DNA from: Theropithecus gelada
Taxonomy: Eukaryota > Chordata > Mammalia > Primates > Cercopithecidae
NCBI RefSeq assembly: GCF_003255815.1
Contig: NC_037668.1
Coordinates: 71,008,940-71,072,939 of the forward strand
Length of the DNA stretch: 64,000 bases
Direction of reading: 5' to 3'
Made by a program: the position numbers and the translations under genes. This document shows positions 1 to 12,168 of this stretch, piece by piece (within the stretch, counting starts at the first letter, position 1; every line of letters starts with the position of its first letter). Under the pieces are notes generated by a model that had not been told where the DNA came from, searched no databases, and saw only the letters and a program-made list of their open reading frames with translations.

Positions 1-662
1 TCTGTAGAGAAAATGTACTGTCTTCACTTTCCTTCTAACTAACTTGGTTTTCTTCTGGAGCCCCCAACCGCTAGTTTCAGGAAAGCAAATTAGCGTGGAA
101 AGCCGTTCAAACTGGGTCCTTTCCAACAATGGAAATAACCTCTTCAGGCAACCTTCATGCTTTCTAGGGAAAATGCTGTCTCCCAGCTCATGTCCCTCGA
201 GCATGTGAGCCATTGGAATAAAGTGAGAAAATATTACAACTGGTATTGATTACTTTTATTTATAAAGATAGAAATTTTCATCGCTAATATACTGATAATA
301 GTGCATAAAAACTATATAATTATACATATTTTAAGGGCGCATGTTCTAAAGTCCTTTTACTGACAGGAGTTTGAGACAAGCAGCTTGGAGACCACTGGTT
401 TCTACTGGTGTCTGCTCATTTCCCACTACTCTCCATCTGGCTCACTCCACTGGAGCCACTCTGGCTTTCTTGACGTTTCTCAAACTCCCCAGGCTCACGC
501 TCATACGCTTCCCACATACATAGCACATTCCCTCATTTCATTCAAAGCTCTGCTAATATGTATCTCCCTAGAGATACATCACTCACACCCCAGCCCCAAT
601 GCCAACTCTCCATCCACATAACCTGCTTTACTGTTCTCCATCACACTTACATTTATTTGCCC
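1..662. other. CFAP144 intronic DNA, nothing recognised
   Basis: AT-rich sequence without a convincing exon, RNA gene or repeat. It is inferred to be CFAP144 intron because the first exon seen (1312) starts in mid-codon. Confidence 0.5.
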
Positions 663-697
663 ACATATATATATATATGTGTGTGTATATATATATA

Positions 698-741
<44 letters not shown>
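663..741. repeat. TA/TG microsatellite
   Basis: Alternating TATATA and TGTGTG blocks ending in a pure TA run of about 30 bases. Expected to be length-polymorphic. Confidence 0.9.
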
Positions 742-743
<2 letters not shown>

Positions 744-936
744 TATTGCCTGTCACCACAAATAGAGTAAAAGCTCAGAGGGCACAAGAGCCAGCTCTGT
801 CTTGTTTACAACCTGTTCTTCAGTGCACAGTAATTATGAGCTGAGTGGATGAATGTGGGTGCTGCTCCTCTGCTACCATGTGCCCTCCTGGGCATAGATC
901 ACTGCCTGGCAAACCTCTTTGGCCTTCCCCATAGGC

Positions 937-1138
937 CAGCACTGTCCAAGAGAATTTATCAGTGATGAAAATGTTCTCTGTCTTGGCTGTAGTCAACACT
1001 GTAGCCATTAACCACATGTGGCTATTGAGCACTTGAAGTGTGACTAACGTGACTAAGGAACTGAACATCGTATTTAATTTTAGTTATTCAAATTCAAGGA
1101 GCCACACGTGGCTGATGACCACCATTCTGGGCAGTACC
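937..1138 (+). mobile_element. MER5A-type hAT (Charlie) DNA transposon fossil
   Basis: It starts CAGCACTGTCCAAGAGAA and contains CCACATGTGGCTATTGAGCA, the hallmark core of MER5A. It is non-autonomous and has no coding capacity. Confidence 0.8.
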
Positions 1139-1311
1139 ACTCTAGACTGTCAGGTTCTTGAGGGCCTTATCCAATCGTGTATTATCCTAGCACCCAGGAT
1201 AATGCCTGGCATGTACCAGTGCCAGATGGGTGCCCTGTTTAAGGTGGGTCTTAGAGAGGGCAGGGAATTCATGTCTGAACCTGTGATGCCACTTTTTTTC
1301 TTTTTTTCTAG

Positions 1312-1371
1312 TTCACACAATCACCAGGAAGCCCATGTCTTGGCATGATAACCTGGAGGAACCTGCAGATG
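1312..1371 (+). CDS. CFAP144: CFAP144 exon (third from last)
   Basis: A long pyrimidine tract ends in CTAG at 1308-1311 and the donor is GTAAGT at 1372. The first two bases finish a codon begun in an exon outside the window. The rest reads HTITRKPMSWHDNLEEPAD plus one base, so the exon ends in phase 1. Confidence 0.88.
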
Positions 1372-4300
1372 GTAAGTCCTGCGGTTTGAAATGCCATTGA
1401 GATACAGCCCAGAGAGGCAGACCGGCTGGAGAGACCTCTCAGGGTACTGATACCCTGGAGCACGCATCAGAGTCCTCTGCTTTGATCCTGGAAATGGGAC
1501 TCATGCTAACCAAGCTCAAAAAAGATGGCTACTCAGACAGTCTGTGGCAGATAGAATAAAAAATAATTTTTAAAAAAAATTAGTATAATTTTTAAAAGAT
1601 GGACATATGCAACTATAACTGTCAAGCCAACTAGTGTTCCTACTGGCTTAACATTGCCTTCATTCATTCATCAGATACGTAAATGTTACAAGCACAAGTT
1701 CTGAAGCTGTACTCACTCAGTCCAAATCCTGGTTCTGCTACTCATTAACTGTAATATTGGGCAGGTTTTTCACCTCTCTTAGCCTATTTCTCAGGATTGA
1801 TGTGAGGATTAGACAAAACAATGCCAGTGCATAGAATAGTAGCTGGTACATGGTCCTCAGGAAATATTAGTCCCATTGTTATTTTCATTATTAGGTCATC
1901 TCTATGCTGGCTCTGGGTTGGGGAGATCTCCTAGAATAATGAAGAAGAAGAGAAGTAGACTTGGAAATAAGTAGACAAGTAAAGAGGGACCATGACTGGT
2001 GTGAGAACAGCATAGGAAACAGGTGCCTCCATCAGGCAGTGGAGTTCTGGGAAGACCTCTTGGAGGAGGTGATCACAGAGTGAGGTGGAGAAGATTGTGG
2101 AAGGACATTCCAAGTTCTATGGAAAATTACAGAAAAAGAAACATGACTACAAGTAGTTTGGCATGGCCACAACATACAGGTGGAGAAAGGGCCCTATTTG
2201 GGAGTGAGGGAGGAGAGATATTTGGTGGAAAACTGCATCCCTCTTGGAAAGCTTTCCTTCTTCCCCTCTACCTTCTATGAGCAAACTTTGGTGAAGGACA
2301 GATGACCGTGGCTGGGATGGGAAGTAAGGGAGCAGAGGATCTCAGAGCTTTATGAAGGAGGTAGGCAAGTCAATAGACTAATAGAGAGGGCATCATCACA
2401 GGCAGTAAGGTGTTATCCGTAGTGTTCTCTCCCGACTAGGGCAAAGGGTGCAATCTGAGAACCTGTAGCAGTAAGGAATACAACAGGAAATGAGGGTCCT
2501 GAAAGTCAGGCAGGAGTTAGCTGCCCTCTCCCTTACATTAAGGATGCGCCAGCCCAGTGTCAGTCCCTTGAATCACCTTCCTTCATTTCATTCCCAGCCA
2601 TCTTGCTGAGATAGACATTTTCCTCCCATTTCACAGATGAGTGAAGTGTGGCGCAGAGAAGTGATGCCACCCAACAAGCCGGTACTAGCACTGACTCCAA
2701 AGCCCAGGTTCATTCCATTGTCCGCCTGCCTCTCTCTGGCGGAGACTTGATAGGGCAGAAGAACTATGGAGCTGCAAATCCATCTGGTGTCGGCAGCCAT
2801 ACTTATTTCAGTACACAAAGATTTAACCTCACTTCTTACAAGCTTGCTCCTCACTCTCTGCTGTGCTACACTGGCCAAACTTGCTCATGCCTCGGGGCCT
2901 TTGCTCTTGCTGCCTGCAGTGTGCTCTTCCTCTGCCTCTTCCGGGGCTGGTTCCTGCTTGTCAACCAGAGAGGCCTTCTCTCGCTGCCCCCTCTACAGCA
3001 GCTGCCCTTGCCTGCACATGACCCTTCACCTATTCCTTTCTTCACAGCGCATATCCCCGTCTGCCACCATCACGTCATTTTGTAAACCTGCATACTGTGT
3101 CCTCTGCCCTGTCTAGACCATGAGCTCTAGGAAAGCAGGGACCACGCTGTCACTCAGCACTCTATGCCCAGCGCCCAGAACCATGCCTGGCATAGAGTTT
3201 GAGCTCACCACCATCTTTGTTGAAAAATGAGTGGAGAGACCAGACACCCTGGTCTCGAGGATGAGACAAACCTTCAAGGCCCAGATGCTCTGCCTGAAAG
3301 GAACAATGTGGACGCAGGAAAGGGCACAGGACCAATCTCTGGTCCCAAAGCCTGACTCCTTCGTAACTCATACCTCATCTCCCAGCCAGGTTTCTGAATC
3401 TCATTCACCATACTGCCCAGGGACCAAGGAAGAAGTACCCAGAGACACAGACTGAAAACCAGGAAGTTGGATGGGACTTAGAGCCCTTGGTAAGCGTGGC
3501 TCCTTCCTCAGGAAACACGAGGAAACACAGCGGCAATGTAGGTGGTGACTGTAGAATAGAGCAGGGGGCCAGACGTGCCTGGGCTTGAACCTGGCTACTT
3601 CTTACCAGCTGGGTAAGTTACTAAGCTCTCTTATGACTCAGTTTAATTGTTGTAAAATGGAGCTAATACAGCTAATACCTATCTCAAAAGCTTGTTATGA
3701 GGATGAAACTAGGTGATATTTGTGCAGTTCCTGGAACAGGGCCTGGCACATGGTAAACACTGTGTGTTTAAATAAACGTACTGACGACAGATACCTAAGT
3801 CAGCTCCATCAGCTATCAGCAAGGTGGTCTTGGGTGTGCCACTCAATATCTCTGAGTTCTGCTTCCTTATCCATAAAAAATGGACATGTGACTGGGCGTA
3901 GTGGCTTATGCCTGTAATCCCAGCACTTTGGGAAGCCAAGGCAGGCGGATCACCTGAGGTCAGGAGTTCGAGACCAGCCTGGCCAACATGGCGAAACCCC
4001 ATCTCTACAAAAATTGGCTGGGCGTGGTGTCGCATGCTTGTAGTCTCATCTACTGGGGAGGCTGAAGCAGGCGAATCACTTGAACCCAGGAGGTGGAGGC
4101 TGCAGTGAGCCAAGATCATGCCACTGCACTCCAGCCTAGGTGACAGAGTGAGACTCTTTCTAAAAAAAAATATTAATTTTAAAAATATATAAATAAATAA
4201 CATTTTTAAAAATTAAAAAATTTCAAAAATTAAAACAAAAATACATAGAAAATGGACATGTGAGTAAGGATCCTCTCCTTGTTTGATTGGAAAGGCACAA

Positions 4301-6842
4301 TTAGCCACTTTGGCACACAATCACCCTAAGGAATACAGCGCTTCTGTTTTTAAGGGAGAAATGTGCAACATGGAATAGACAAGTCAAAGAAATTTCTGCC
4401 ACACAAGTCTTTAAATCTGCTTATGTCTTTGATCATGCAGAAGGTTTTCATTTTTAAGTCATCAAATATACAACCAATTTTCATTATGGTTTCTGGGTTT
4501 TGTGCCTTGCTTAGGAAAACCTTCAACAACTACATTATCAAGCAACTATTCTGTATTTTTCCCTAACTTTTTTTTCTTCTTCTTCTCTGTCTTTTTTTTG
4601 TGTGTATATATATACACACACACATACACAAAATATGTACATATAGATGTACATACACACACGTATGTATACATATATACACACCTACAAGGAGGGACTT
4701 GGTACAAAAGGAGAGGTATGGTTAGCGAGCTGGAGAAGATAAACACTCAAAGAGGAAGAGGAGGTGGGGAGGTCTAACATCATGAATAAGAGAAAAGTGT
4801 TAAAATATGTATTCAGTGACAGTTATTGAATATAAATATGAATAATAGGCCAATATTCAATAACTGTTAAAAACCAGAAGGAATGGTACTGGAAGTGCTA
4901 GTGGAAAAAAAATAAATTTTAAATTTAAAAACCAGAAAGAAGACTTTTCAAGTGGGGAAACTACGGTGAAAGGCGTAGGCACCACTGTGGGGTTTTGCGG
5001 TGAGGGAGGGAGAGAGACTGGTCTCAACTCTGATTATAGCATGGGCAAGTGCGACTGTGTAGCCAAGGAATAAGGTGGGGGTCAGTGATGGAAAAATACT
5101 AGGAGGAAACATCAGGGTAGGGGTAGATTCTGGCTAACTTCCACCTAACAGGGTGCTTGCTGAAGGCAGGCTAGCAGGATCAGACATCCCCTGGAGAGTG
5201 GTGGAGGATGAGGAACCCAATCGGATATCAAGGGTGATCAGATATGAAAGGTGGGGGGGTTCTGGTTAAATCACCTTAGCAGGATTTTTGCTAGAATTGG
5301 ACAATGCAGAGGAAATGGAAATCCCAACATCAGACCTGGTTGAAAAGTAGTTCAGGGAGCCTGAATAGAGTTTGGTCAAGGAAAAAATCTTTGCTAGGGA
5401 GAAGAAAGGTTGTGAAGGAAGGAGTGTTGGCATGAAGACAGAAATCAGCCAAGATAGATCATGAAACAACTTAGAAAGTAGTGCAACGCACAAGTAAATT
5501 AATTCACCACTCTTCATTTTTTTAAAGAGTAAAGACAGGCCAGGCGCAGTGGCTTACACCTGTAATCCCAGCACTTTGGGAGGTCGAGGCAGGCAGATCA
5601 CAAGGTCAGGAGATCAAGACCATCCTGGCTAATACGGTGAAACCCCGTCTCTACTAAAAATACAAAAACTTAGCCAGGTGCAGTGGCGGGCGCCTGTAGT
5701 CCCAGCTACTGAGGAGGCTGAGGCAGGTGAATGACATGAACCCGGGAGGCGGAGCTTGCAGTGAGCTGAGATAGTGCCACTGCAGTCCTGCCTGGGATAA
5801 AGAGCAAGACTCTGTCTCAAAAAAAAAAAAAAAAGTAAAGACCTGGCTCACACAAGTACAAAGTGTGCATGTGGAGATGTTGCATCTTTGACCCTCCAGG
5901 ACATCTCACGCAGGCTTACGATGACAGGAAGGACAAGTGTGGCCTGCCCTGCTCAGACCTTCGTAGGCTCTGCAGATCACAGATGGCATGTGTCTCCAGA
6001 TCAGTGAACACTCTGGAGTTGCAAAGGGTCTGCAAATATTCCATGCTGTTCATCATCATAAACCTGGGGACAATGCCATCAGAGGCCACCGTTAGCATAG
6101 TAAGAAAGTGTACCTTAAAAACCATTAGATGCAGGTGCTGTGCAACCGGAAGAGGTAATTAAGTTGGAGTTTCAGAGTGAAGTAGTTGGAGCTTGATCAG
6201 CAGCAACTGGAAGCTCCCTGCCCCCTGGCAGGGCCTCACCTTGGATAGACAAGATACCTCCAACCTCAGTATTGGGACACTGGCAAAGCCAGACTCAAGG
6301 ACCATCACTCAGCCTCTCATCTCCTGGTAATATTTTTTGGAAATACATTTTTAAAATTATTTGCACGGTGTAACTTCTATAAGATCGATGTGTCGGAGTG
6401 CTGACTATTACTCAGGTTCTATGTGACTCTTTCAACAAATTCATTCTTTCAGCAAATATGCATTGAATACCTAGTGTGCACTGGGTCTTGCTCTAGGTGC
6501 TGAGGATACTGTGGCCTCCAAGTCAGGCAGTGGGACAGGGAAGACCACAACTGTGCATAGGTTATTCTCCTCCGATCTCACAACCTTTTTGATGTGCATG
6601 TGGTCATCTCCATTCCACAATGCAGCCACAGGTCAGGAGGGTGAAGCCTGATATAAGCCAAGTCCATTGACTCCAAACCCAGGTCCTCCTGCATCCTCAC
6701 AGACTTCTTCCTGATTCTGCATCCTCCTTTCTAGGTCAACCCAGAACGCCATGACCGCAGGCTGAATCACTTCAGGGTCTGCAGTGACATCACTCTGTAC
6801 AAGGCTAAAACATGGGGCTTAGGAGATGATCGCCACAAGTAG
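1312..6842 (+). CDS. CFAP144: CFAP144 (FAM183A), last three coding exons; 5' part outside window
   Basis: Three exons, 1312-1371, 3386-3489 and 6735-6842, are bounded by AG acceptors and GT donors and join in one frame. They give 89 residues and a TAG stop. The product contains HTITRKPMSWHDNLEEPADA, then a segment ending in EVGWDLEPL, then VNPERHDRRLNHFRVC and the C-terminus WGLGDDRHK, which I recognise as CFAP144/FAM183A. The human protein is, from memory, about 134 residues, so roughly the first 45 are encoded before position 1. I saw no matching exon in 1-1311. The family is found in ciliated cells and is known as a protein of axonemal doublet microtubules. The gene converges with EBNA1BP2, with about 7.5 kb between their 3' ends. 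Identification rests on remembered sequence. Confidence 0.9.
1690..1875 (+). repeat. MIR SINE fossil
   Basis: It resembles the MIR core and tail: a tRNA-like middle, an attenuated CCTCAGTTT-like region, GTGAGGATTAGA and a region like GCTGGTACATGGTCCTCAGG. Highly diverged. Confidence 0.6.
1876..2590. other. CFAP144 intron, nothing recognised
   Basis: Purine-rich anonymous sequence with no exon, clear repeat or RNA gene that I can support. Confidence 0.4.
2600..2760 (-). repeat. MIR SINE fossil
   Basis: Reverse-oriented MIR signature: CCCATTTCACAGATGAG, then a region like GCCGGTACTAGCACTGACTC. Confidence 0.6.
2800..3225 (+). repeat. L2 LINE 3' fragment
   Basis: It contains the L2 3'-end pattern: GCCTTTGCTCTTGCTG, then CTAGACCATGAGCTC, then CCAGCGCCCAGAACCATGCC. 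Two translated stretches here are accidental. Confidence 0.75.
3386..3489 (+). CDS. CFAP144: CFAP144 exon (second from last)
   Basis: The acceptor is CCCAG at 3381-3385 and the donor GTAAGC at 3490. The split GCC codon completes ...PADA, then RFLNLIHHTAQGPRKKYPE and a segment ending EVGWDLEPL follow. Length is 2 + 34 codons, ending in phase 0. Confidence 0.9.
3560..3775 (+). repeat. MIR SINE fossil
   Basis: MIR order is visible: GGGCTTGAACCTGGCT, CTGGGTAAGTTACTAAGCTC, then AACAGGGCCTGGCACATGGT. Confidence 0.7.
3892..4248 (+). mobile_element. Alu (S-like) with long A-rich tail
   Basis: Complete dimeric Alu. Identical 15-base target-site duplications flank it at 3877-3891 and 4249-4263 (AAAATGGACATGTGA). 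The tail from 4161 has decayed into an AT-rich run. Confidence 0.95.
4601..4685. repeat. TA/CA microsatellite
   Basis: Mixed TATATA, CACACA and GTATGTATAC units, imperfect. Confidence 0.85.
4690..5537. other. CFAP144 intron, nothing recognised
   Basis: Anonymous sequence. No splice-bounded exon or recognisable repeat could be supported. Confidence 0.4.
5538..5834 (+). mobile_element. Alu (Y-like)
   Basis: Full-length dimer with CACAAGGTCAGGAGATCAAG and a pure A tail. The short direct repeat AGTAAAGAC flanks it. Confidence 0.93.
5835..6734. other. CFAP144 last intron
   Basis: Mostly anonymous. About 6430-6700 looks like an ancient L2/MIR-type relic (AATACCTAGTGTGCACTGGG, then an antisense MIR-like part). 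Confidence 0.4.
6735..6842 (+). CDS. CFAP144: CFAP144 last coding exon with stop
   Basis: The acceptor TTTCTAG ends at 6734. The exon reads VNPERHDRRLNHFRVC, continues through DITLYKAKTWGLGDDRHK and stops at TAG 6840-6842. The basic, aromatic-rich C-terminus matches the family. Confidence 0.92.
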   Translation, partial: VNPERHDRRLNHFRVCSDITLYKAKTWGLGDDRHK

Positions 6843-6901
6843 CATCCCAGCAGAGGAGCCCATCTGTGGATCTAATGCCCTAAGTGTGCACGGCCCAGAG
6901 A

Positions 6902-6907
6902 AATAAA
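6902..6907 (+). terminator. Probable CFAP144 polyadenylation signal
   Basis: AATAAA lies 60 bases after the CFAP144 stop. A second AATAAA at 7052-7057 could be an alternative. No transcript evidence is available here. Confidence 0.6.
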
Positions 6908-9131
6908 ATATAACTTTAAAGTCAAGTCTCACTTTTCTCATTTCTGGCTGAGTCCACTGGTTGAAATCCTTGTGTGGTAAAGTAAAGTGAGAAATCAGAT
7001 AAAGATGGTGGGCTAATTGCACACAATCATCTGCTCTGCCTTCCTAATACTAATAAAGGATCACAAAGGGATACAAAACCCACCACTGAGAGAATGGAAG
7101 GAAAATGTTACCAACAGAAAAAAACTGGAAGTGTGTTCAGGAGATAGAAAGCTGATGGAGGAGGATGGCAGGAACCACAAAATGCAAGCTGATGGAACGC
7201 CTCTGAGCACAGGCCTTCCAGAACTCTAGACAGAGGTTCAGGACTCTGAGACAGAGTGGGGTGTGAAGCAGAGGACTGAAATTGGATGTGGGTAGGGGTA
7301 ATCCCACCCCCCCACACACCAGGAGCCAGGTGTATAACATCTCCCCCGCGCTGGAGGCTGGGGGGTTATTCTTGGGGGAAGAGGAGAAGCCCAGGGCTCA
7401 GGGATACTAAAACACAAGGCATGAGTCAGGCACGGAGCTGAAAACAATCTGTGAAAATCTACAAAAAGAAGGCTGAACCCCTAGCCCAGGTGCCCACCCA
7501 CACATATACTACATTTTTACCCTAGGTTTGAAGATGGAGTGTTCCCCTCTGGAAAAATAATGAAACTTCTCTAGAGACCCCCACAAAGTACCATTTGAGA
7601 GACCTTTAAGGAAAGAAGCAGGGAAGTCAGTTTCCTTTTCCCCTTCCTGCTACGAACCGTTCCTCCTGGACCTCATCCTGTTGAGCTACCACCTGCTTCA
7701 GAGTTGCAGCCACCTCAGCTTCTGCTCAGCCTCTGCAGCCAGTGTGCCACCTCTGCAGGGCCATGTGGGCCACAGATCTCTCCAGAGTGACCAGATGACT
7801 GGGTGGGGCTGTGTTAGCAGAAATCTGGTCTCCTGCATCCCCAGCTGCTGCACGTCCCTGAGGAAAGTATGGAGGGCCCAAGGGATCCAATACCATCTCT
7901 TCCTCAAGGAGCCTTAGCTTCTTAAAGAGGATGCCAAGGAGAGGAGGGGGCAGAAGGAAGTCCAAGGAATCTTTACAGAAGGGCCAGCAGGTAAGGAAAG
8001 TAATCTAGGAACTGATCATAAAGATGTCATTGAGCCAGGCACTGAGGTTCAAAAAAAAAAAAAAAATGGGGGGCTGGAAATGAAATCAAAGAGGCAACTC
8101 ACGAGATAATGGAGCAGGCAAATGAAAAGAAGTGTGCTGCCACTGAAGCCTCAACTGATGAGTTCCAGAAAGTTAGACTTGTTCCCAGCTGCCATCAGGC
8201 TAGATCCTTTGTTGGCCGTTCTGTACGCCAAGGGAGTTGTCTTTGTAAAACCGCAGAGGCCAATGTTGCCAGCGTAAGTTGCTATTTAAACCATAGAAAA
8301 CCAGAACATGAGCATTTTGGCATTTTTTTTTAAAACTAGGAAGTATAAAAACTTAGAGAAAATAAAATTAATATCTAAATTTTAATATATAGTGATCACT
8401 TTGGCTTTTTCTTTGGCCTAAGCGGATAAAGAAGAAACTGTTAAAGATCTCCTTTTCCTGAGTGAGGGGGAATGCATCTAATGACAAGAAATCATTGCTC
8501 ATTATTTAAAAAGAGTTAGGTGTGTTTTGTCTTAGGATCTCGATTTTTATTTTAATTCTTTGTTTTGAGAAGAAGGCCATGGACCCTGCAATATGTAATA
8601 GGGTTTGGTTAAGGAAGGAAACCCTGAGGGCAAGTCTCAGCAGATTCGCCCCATTTTATATCACAGAAGCCCATATTAAATTCAGAGTACATTGATGCGG
8701 AGCAGTGGAATCCTGCACTGTGATTCAAGGTAAGATACTTGTAAATGCTGCATATAATCTTGGTTCTGTTTTTAAAATGCAAATGAAATACTGTGCATTG
8801 TTTTTATATCAGAATAGAACAGGTTCATTTTCCTTTACACGTCTGTTTGAAATTGCTTTTCCATGAGCACATGCATAATTCTTATGTATCCACTCTGCTT
8901 GTTTTCAATGTTCTTTTAAAATTTTTGTTGGGCTAAAAAGAGCCTTTTCTTTGGTATCATCATAGCTACCATCATCTATAGCAAAACTGCATATCTAGTA
9001 CTGGAAGTAGTTTAACCAGCAATGTAGTAGGTAATATACAGGATAATGATCAGATATCATTTCTGATTGGCCAGAAGAGTTAGTTTACATGTATGCAGTT
9101 GAGGTCCAATGACTTCCAATTAAAGATCTTA
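6908..9131. other. Intergenic region between CFAP144 and EBNA1BP2, no gene recognised
   Basis: About 2.2 kb of mixed sequence with a small poly(A) run at 8050-8066. No conserved coding exon, RNA gene or confidently named repeat. The short translated frames have no family features. Confidence 0.45.
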
Positions 9132-9443
9132 GGCCTGGCGCGGTGGCTTACACCTGTAATCCCAGAACTTTGGGAGGCCGAGGCGGGCAGATCACCTGAG
9201 GTCAGGAGTTCGAGACCAGCCTGGCCACCATGGTGAAACCCCATCTCTACTAAAACTACAAAAATTAGCCGGGCTTGGTGGTGGGTGCCTGTAATCTCAG
9301 CTACTTGGGAGGCTGAGGCAGGAGAATCACTTGAACCCAGAAGGCGGAGGTTGCAGTGAGCCAAAATCACGCCATTGCACTCCAGCCTGGGTGACAGAGC
9401 GAGCTCTGTCACAAAAAATAAAAAACAAAGAAACAAACAAAAA
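9132..9443 (+). mobile_element. Alu (S-like)
   Basis: Full-length dimer with both arms, GAGGTCAGGAGTTCGAGACC and an A-rich tail interrupted by T and C. Confidence 0.93.
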
Positions 9444-9799
9444 TCTTATACCAAAAGATTCTGGAATATTATTTGACATCTAGTCTTCAATGTGAAAAAG
9501 GTACCTCTTATAATTACACTTGAATTCATCTTCATGAATATTTAAATTTTCAGAACAGCATAAAAAGTGGATTCGTTGATATGCAGAAAGGTGAGTCTAG
9601 TTTTATGATCCACTGTAAATTATAAAATAGATTAAATGCCTGAATGTTTTCATCACAAGGCTGTGCTCTGAAAGCAATCAATATGCTTCTGTAGCTCTGC
9701 TCCTGCAAAGAGAGCAACCACATTTTCTGCTTTCATCTCCTTCCCAACTCTGCCCAAAAAACAGAAAGCTGTTACTTTGTATACTCATCTAAAAAAGCA

Positions 9800-9962
9800 T
9801 ATATAGTCAATCTTCACTTTGCACAATAATGCAGGACTACAAAAATGTCCTGCTTGCTGAAACTATGCAAAGTGATCTTAATCATCGTTGGGGGAAAATT
9901 ACAATTGTTCTGTGACCTTTAAAGAAAAATTGTCCAAAAGTCCTTTTAAAAAGTATGAACCT
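9800..9962. repeat. Possible DNA-transposon fossil split by an Alu
   Basis: TAGTCAATCTTCACTTTGCA followed by a related inverted element (CTATGCAAAGTGATCTTA) suggests a decayed transposon continuing after the Alu into about 10300-10830. I cannot name the family. Confidence 0.35.
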
Positions 9963-10298
9963 GGCCGGGTGCAGTGGCTCATGCTTGCAATCCTAGCACT
10001 TTGAGAGACCAAGGTGGGCAGATCACAAGGTCAGGAGATCGAGACCATCTTGGCTAACACAGTTAAACCCTGTCTCTACTAAAAATGCAAAAAATTAGCC
10101 AGGCGTGGTGGCAGGCGCCTGTAGTCCCAGCTACTCCGGAGGCTGAGGCAGGAGAATGGCGAGAACCCAGGAGGCGGAGCTTGCAGTGAGATAAGATCGC
10201 ACCACTGCATTCCAGCCTGGGCGACAGAGCGAGACTCTGTCTCAAAAAAAAAAAAAAAAAGAAAAAAGAAAAAGAAAAAAAAAGAGAAAAGAAAAAGC
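9963..10298 (+). mobile_element. Alu (Y-like)
   Basis: Full-length dimer with CACAAGGTCAGGAGATCGAG and a long AAAAG-type tail. Confidence 0.93.
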
Positions 10299-10837
10299 AT
10301 GAATCTTTAAGGCTTAGAAATGAAAACTAAACAATGAAAAAAAATTGTGTGAAAGTATTAAAAACTCTGTTCAATGCGTAACAAAATTAAAATAGTAATA
10401 TTTAGTAGACTAACTTTAAAACAGTAGAAACATTGAGAATCAAGTGTTTTATTTCTGTATGAAAAACCATGCTTGTCTTCTTTTTTCCCTTCTGTAACTT
10501 ACAATATAGAACAAGCATCTTTTCCGTGCCTTGGCAAATTGTCTTTACTCCTTTCTAAGTTTGGATTTAGTTCCAACAATTTATCACTTGATCTTCCAGT
10601 GTCATTACATATCTCCAAGAGTCGCTTTAATGTGAAGTTTTTCACTAGTGTCACTCCCTGGAGACATCTTCATCTTTTCCATCTCTTTCCTCATTTGTAA
10701 GTTTGCCTTCACAAGGTTTCTCTGGCTGTATATCTAGTCTCTAGAATGGCAACAGCATTCACAGTCCAGTATCAGCTATTTTATCTACAATTCCATTTGC
10801 GTTGCACTCAAATTTTACTTCCAGTCTCACCATTTAA

Positions 10838-11432
10838 AAAAAAAAATTTTTTTTTTGAGTTTTTTGAGACAGGTTCTCACTCTATCACCCAGACTGGAGT
10901 GTAGTGGCACAAACATGGCTCACTGCAGCCTCAAACTCCCAAGCACAAGATATTCTCCCACCTCAGCCTCCTCGGTAGCTGGGACAAGTGCATACCACCA
11001 ATGCCTGGCCAATTAAAAAAAAAATTTTTTTTTTTTTGAGATGGAGTCTCACTCTGTCGCCCAGGCTGGAGTGCAGTGGTGCCATCTCAGCTCACTGCAA
11101 GCTCCACCTCCCGGATTCATGCCATTCTCCTGCCTCAGCCTCCTGAATAGCAGGGAATACAGGTACCCGCCACCACGCCCAGCTAATTTTTTGTATTTTT
11201 AGTAGAGACAGGGTTTCACTGTGTTAGCGTGAATGGTCTCGATCTCCTGACCTCGTGATCTGCCCGCCTCGGCTTCCCAAAGTGCTGGGATTACAGGCAT
11301 GAGCCACCACGCCTGGCCAAAAATTTTTTGTAGAGAGGTCTCACTGTGTTGCCCAGGCTGGTCTCAAACTCCTGGGCTCAGATGGCCTCCCAAAGTGCTG
11401 GGATTACAGGGGTGAGTCACTGTGCCCTATCA
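10838..11432 (-). mobile_element. Alu (J-like), split by a younger nested Alu
   Basis: An antisense old Alu runs 10838-11022, is interrupted by 11025-11318, and resumes at 11319-11432 (GTAGAGAGGTCTCACTGTGT...CCTCCCAAAGTGCTGGGATT). Insertion is at its A-rich linker. Confidence 0.85.
11025..11318 (-). mobile_element. Alu (Y-like), nested
   Basis: A complete antisense Alu (poly T, GAGATGGAGTCTCACTCTGT, to GCCACCACGCCTGGCC) lies inside an older Alu of the same orientation. Confidence 0.9.
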
Positions 11433-11861
11433 TTTTTTGTTTCTTTGGTGTACATTGATCCTTGGTCAATTCCCTCTCAACTCTATAAAATGCATGAGTT
11501 TATTGCTAAAGACAGAGGCAACACAACTACACACTTTGCTGTGTGTGTGTGTGAAATGAATAACAGATGCAGTGGCTGATTTTGGACAGACTTTGAAAGA
11601 AGTGATGGTCATTAGTTTTCATGCATCTGTCATGTATGGAGTGATTTGTGGACTAAAGAGCTACTAGCAGCGAATATTTCTACTTTATGCAATTACTCAG
11701 TTATTACTTTGGTAACTGAAATGTGAACATTGTTGGTGAGAAACTTATTTAATTACATCATGATAACTGAATTCATGCATATTAGAATCTGTACTGGGGA
11801 CTCCTAAGTTCATACTTATTTTTCAATGAATGGGATTGTATTTATTTTAAAGCAATATGAA

Positions 11862-12168
11862 GGAGGCTGAGTGCAGTGGCTCATACCTGTATTCCCAGCA
11901 CTCTATGATGCCGAGGCAGGATTGCCTAAGCCCAGGAGTTTGAGACCAGCCTAGGCAGTAGAGCAAGACCCTGTCCCTACAAAAAAAATTTTTTTAAAAA
12001 AACCTAGCCAGGCATAGTGGCATGCACCTGTAGTCCCAGCTAGTTGGGAGGCTGAGGCAGGAGGATTGCTTGAGCCCAAGAGTTTGACGCTACAGTGAGC
12101 TATGATCATATCACTGTAATCCAGCATGGGCAACAGAGTGAGACCTTGTTTTTACAAAAGAAAAAGAA
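11862..12168 (+). mobile_element. Alu (J-like)
   Basis: Diverged dimer with GCCTAAGCCCAGGAGTTTGA, typical of the oldest Alus. Confidence 0.85.

Noticed and set aside
663..741. Possible CRISPR-like or satellite array
   Set aside because: It is a simple TA/TG microsatellite; repeat units have no spacers, and the genome is eukaryotic.
3709..4203. 164-codon open frame on the minus strand
   Set aside because: It is translation of an antisense Alu plus MIR. Alus commonly keep such frames open ([17 protein letters not shown] type peptide) without being genes.
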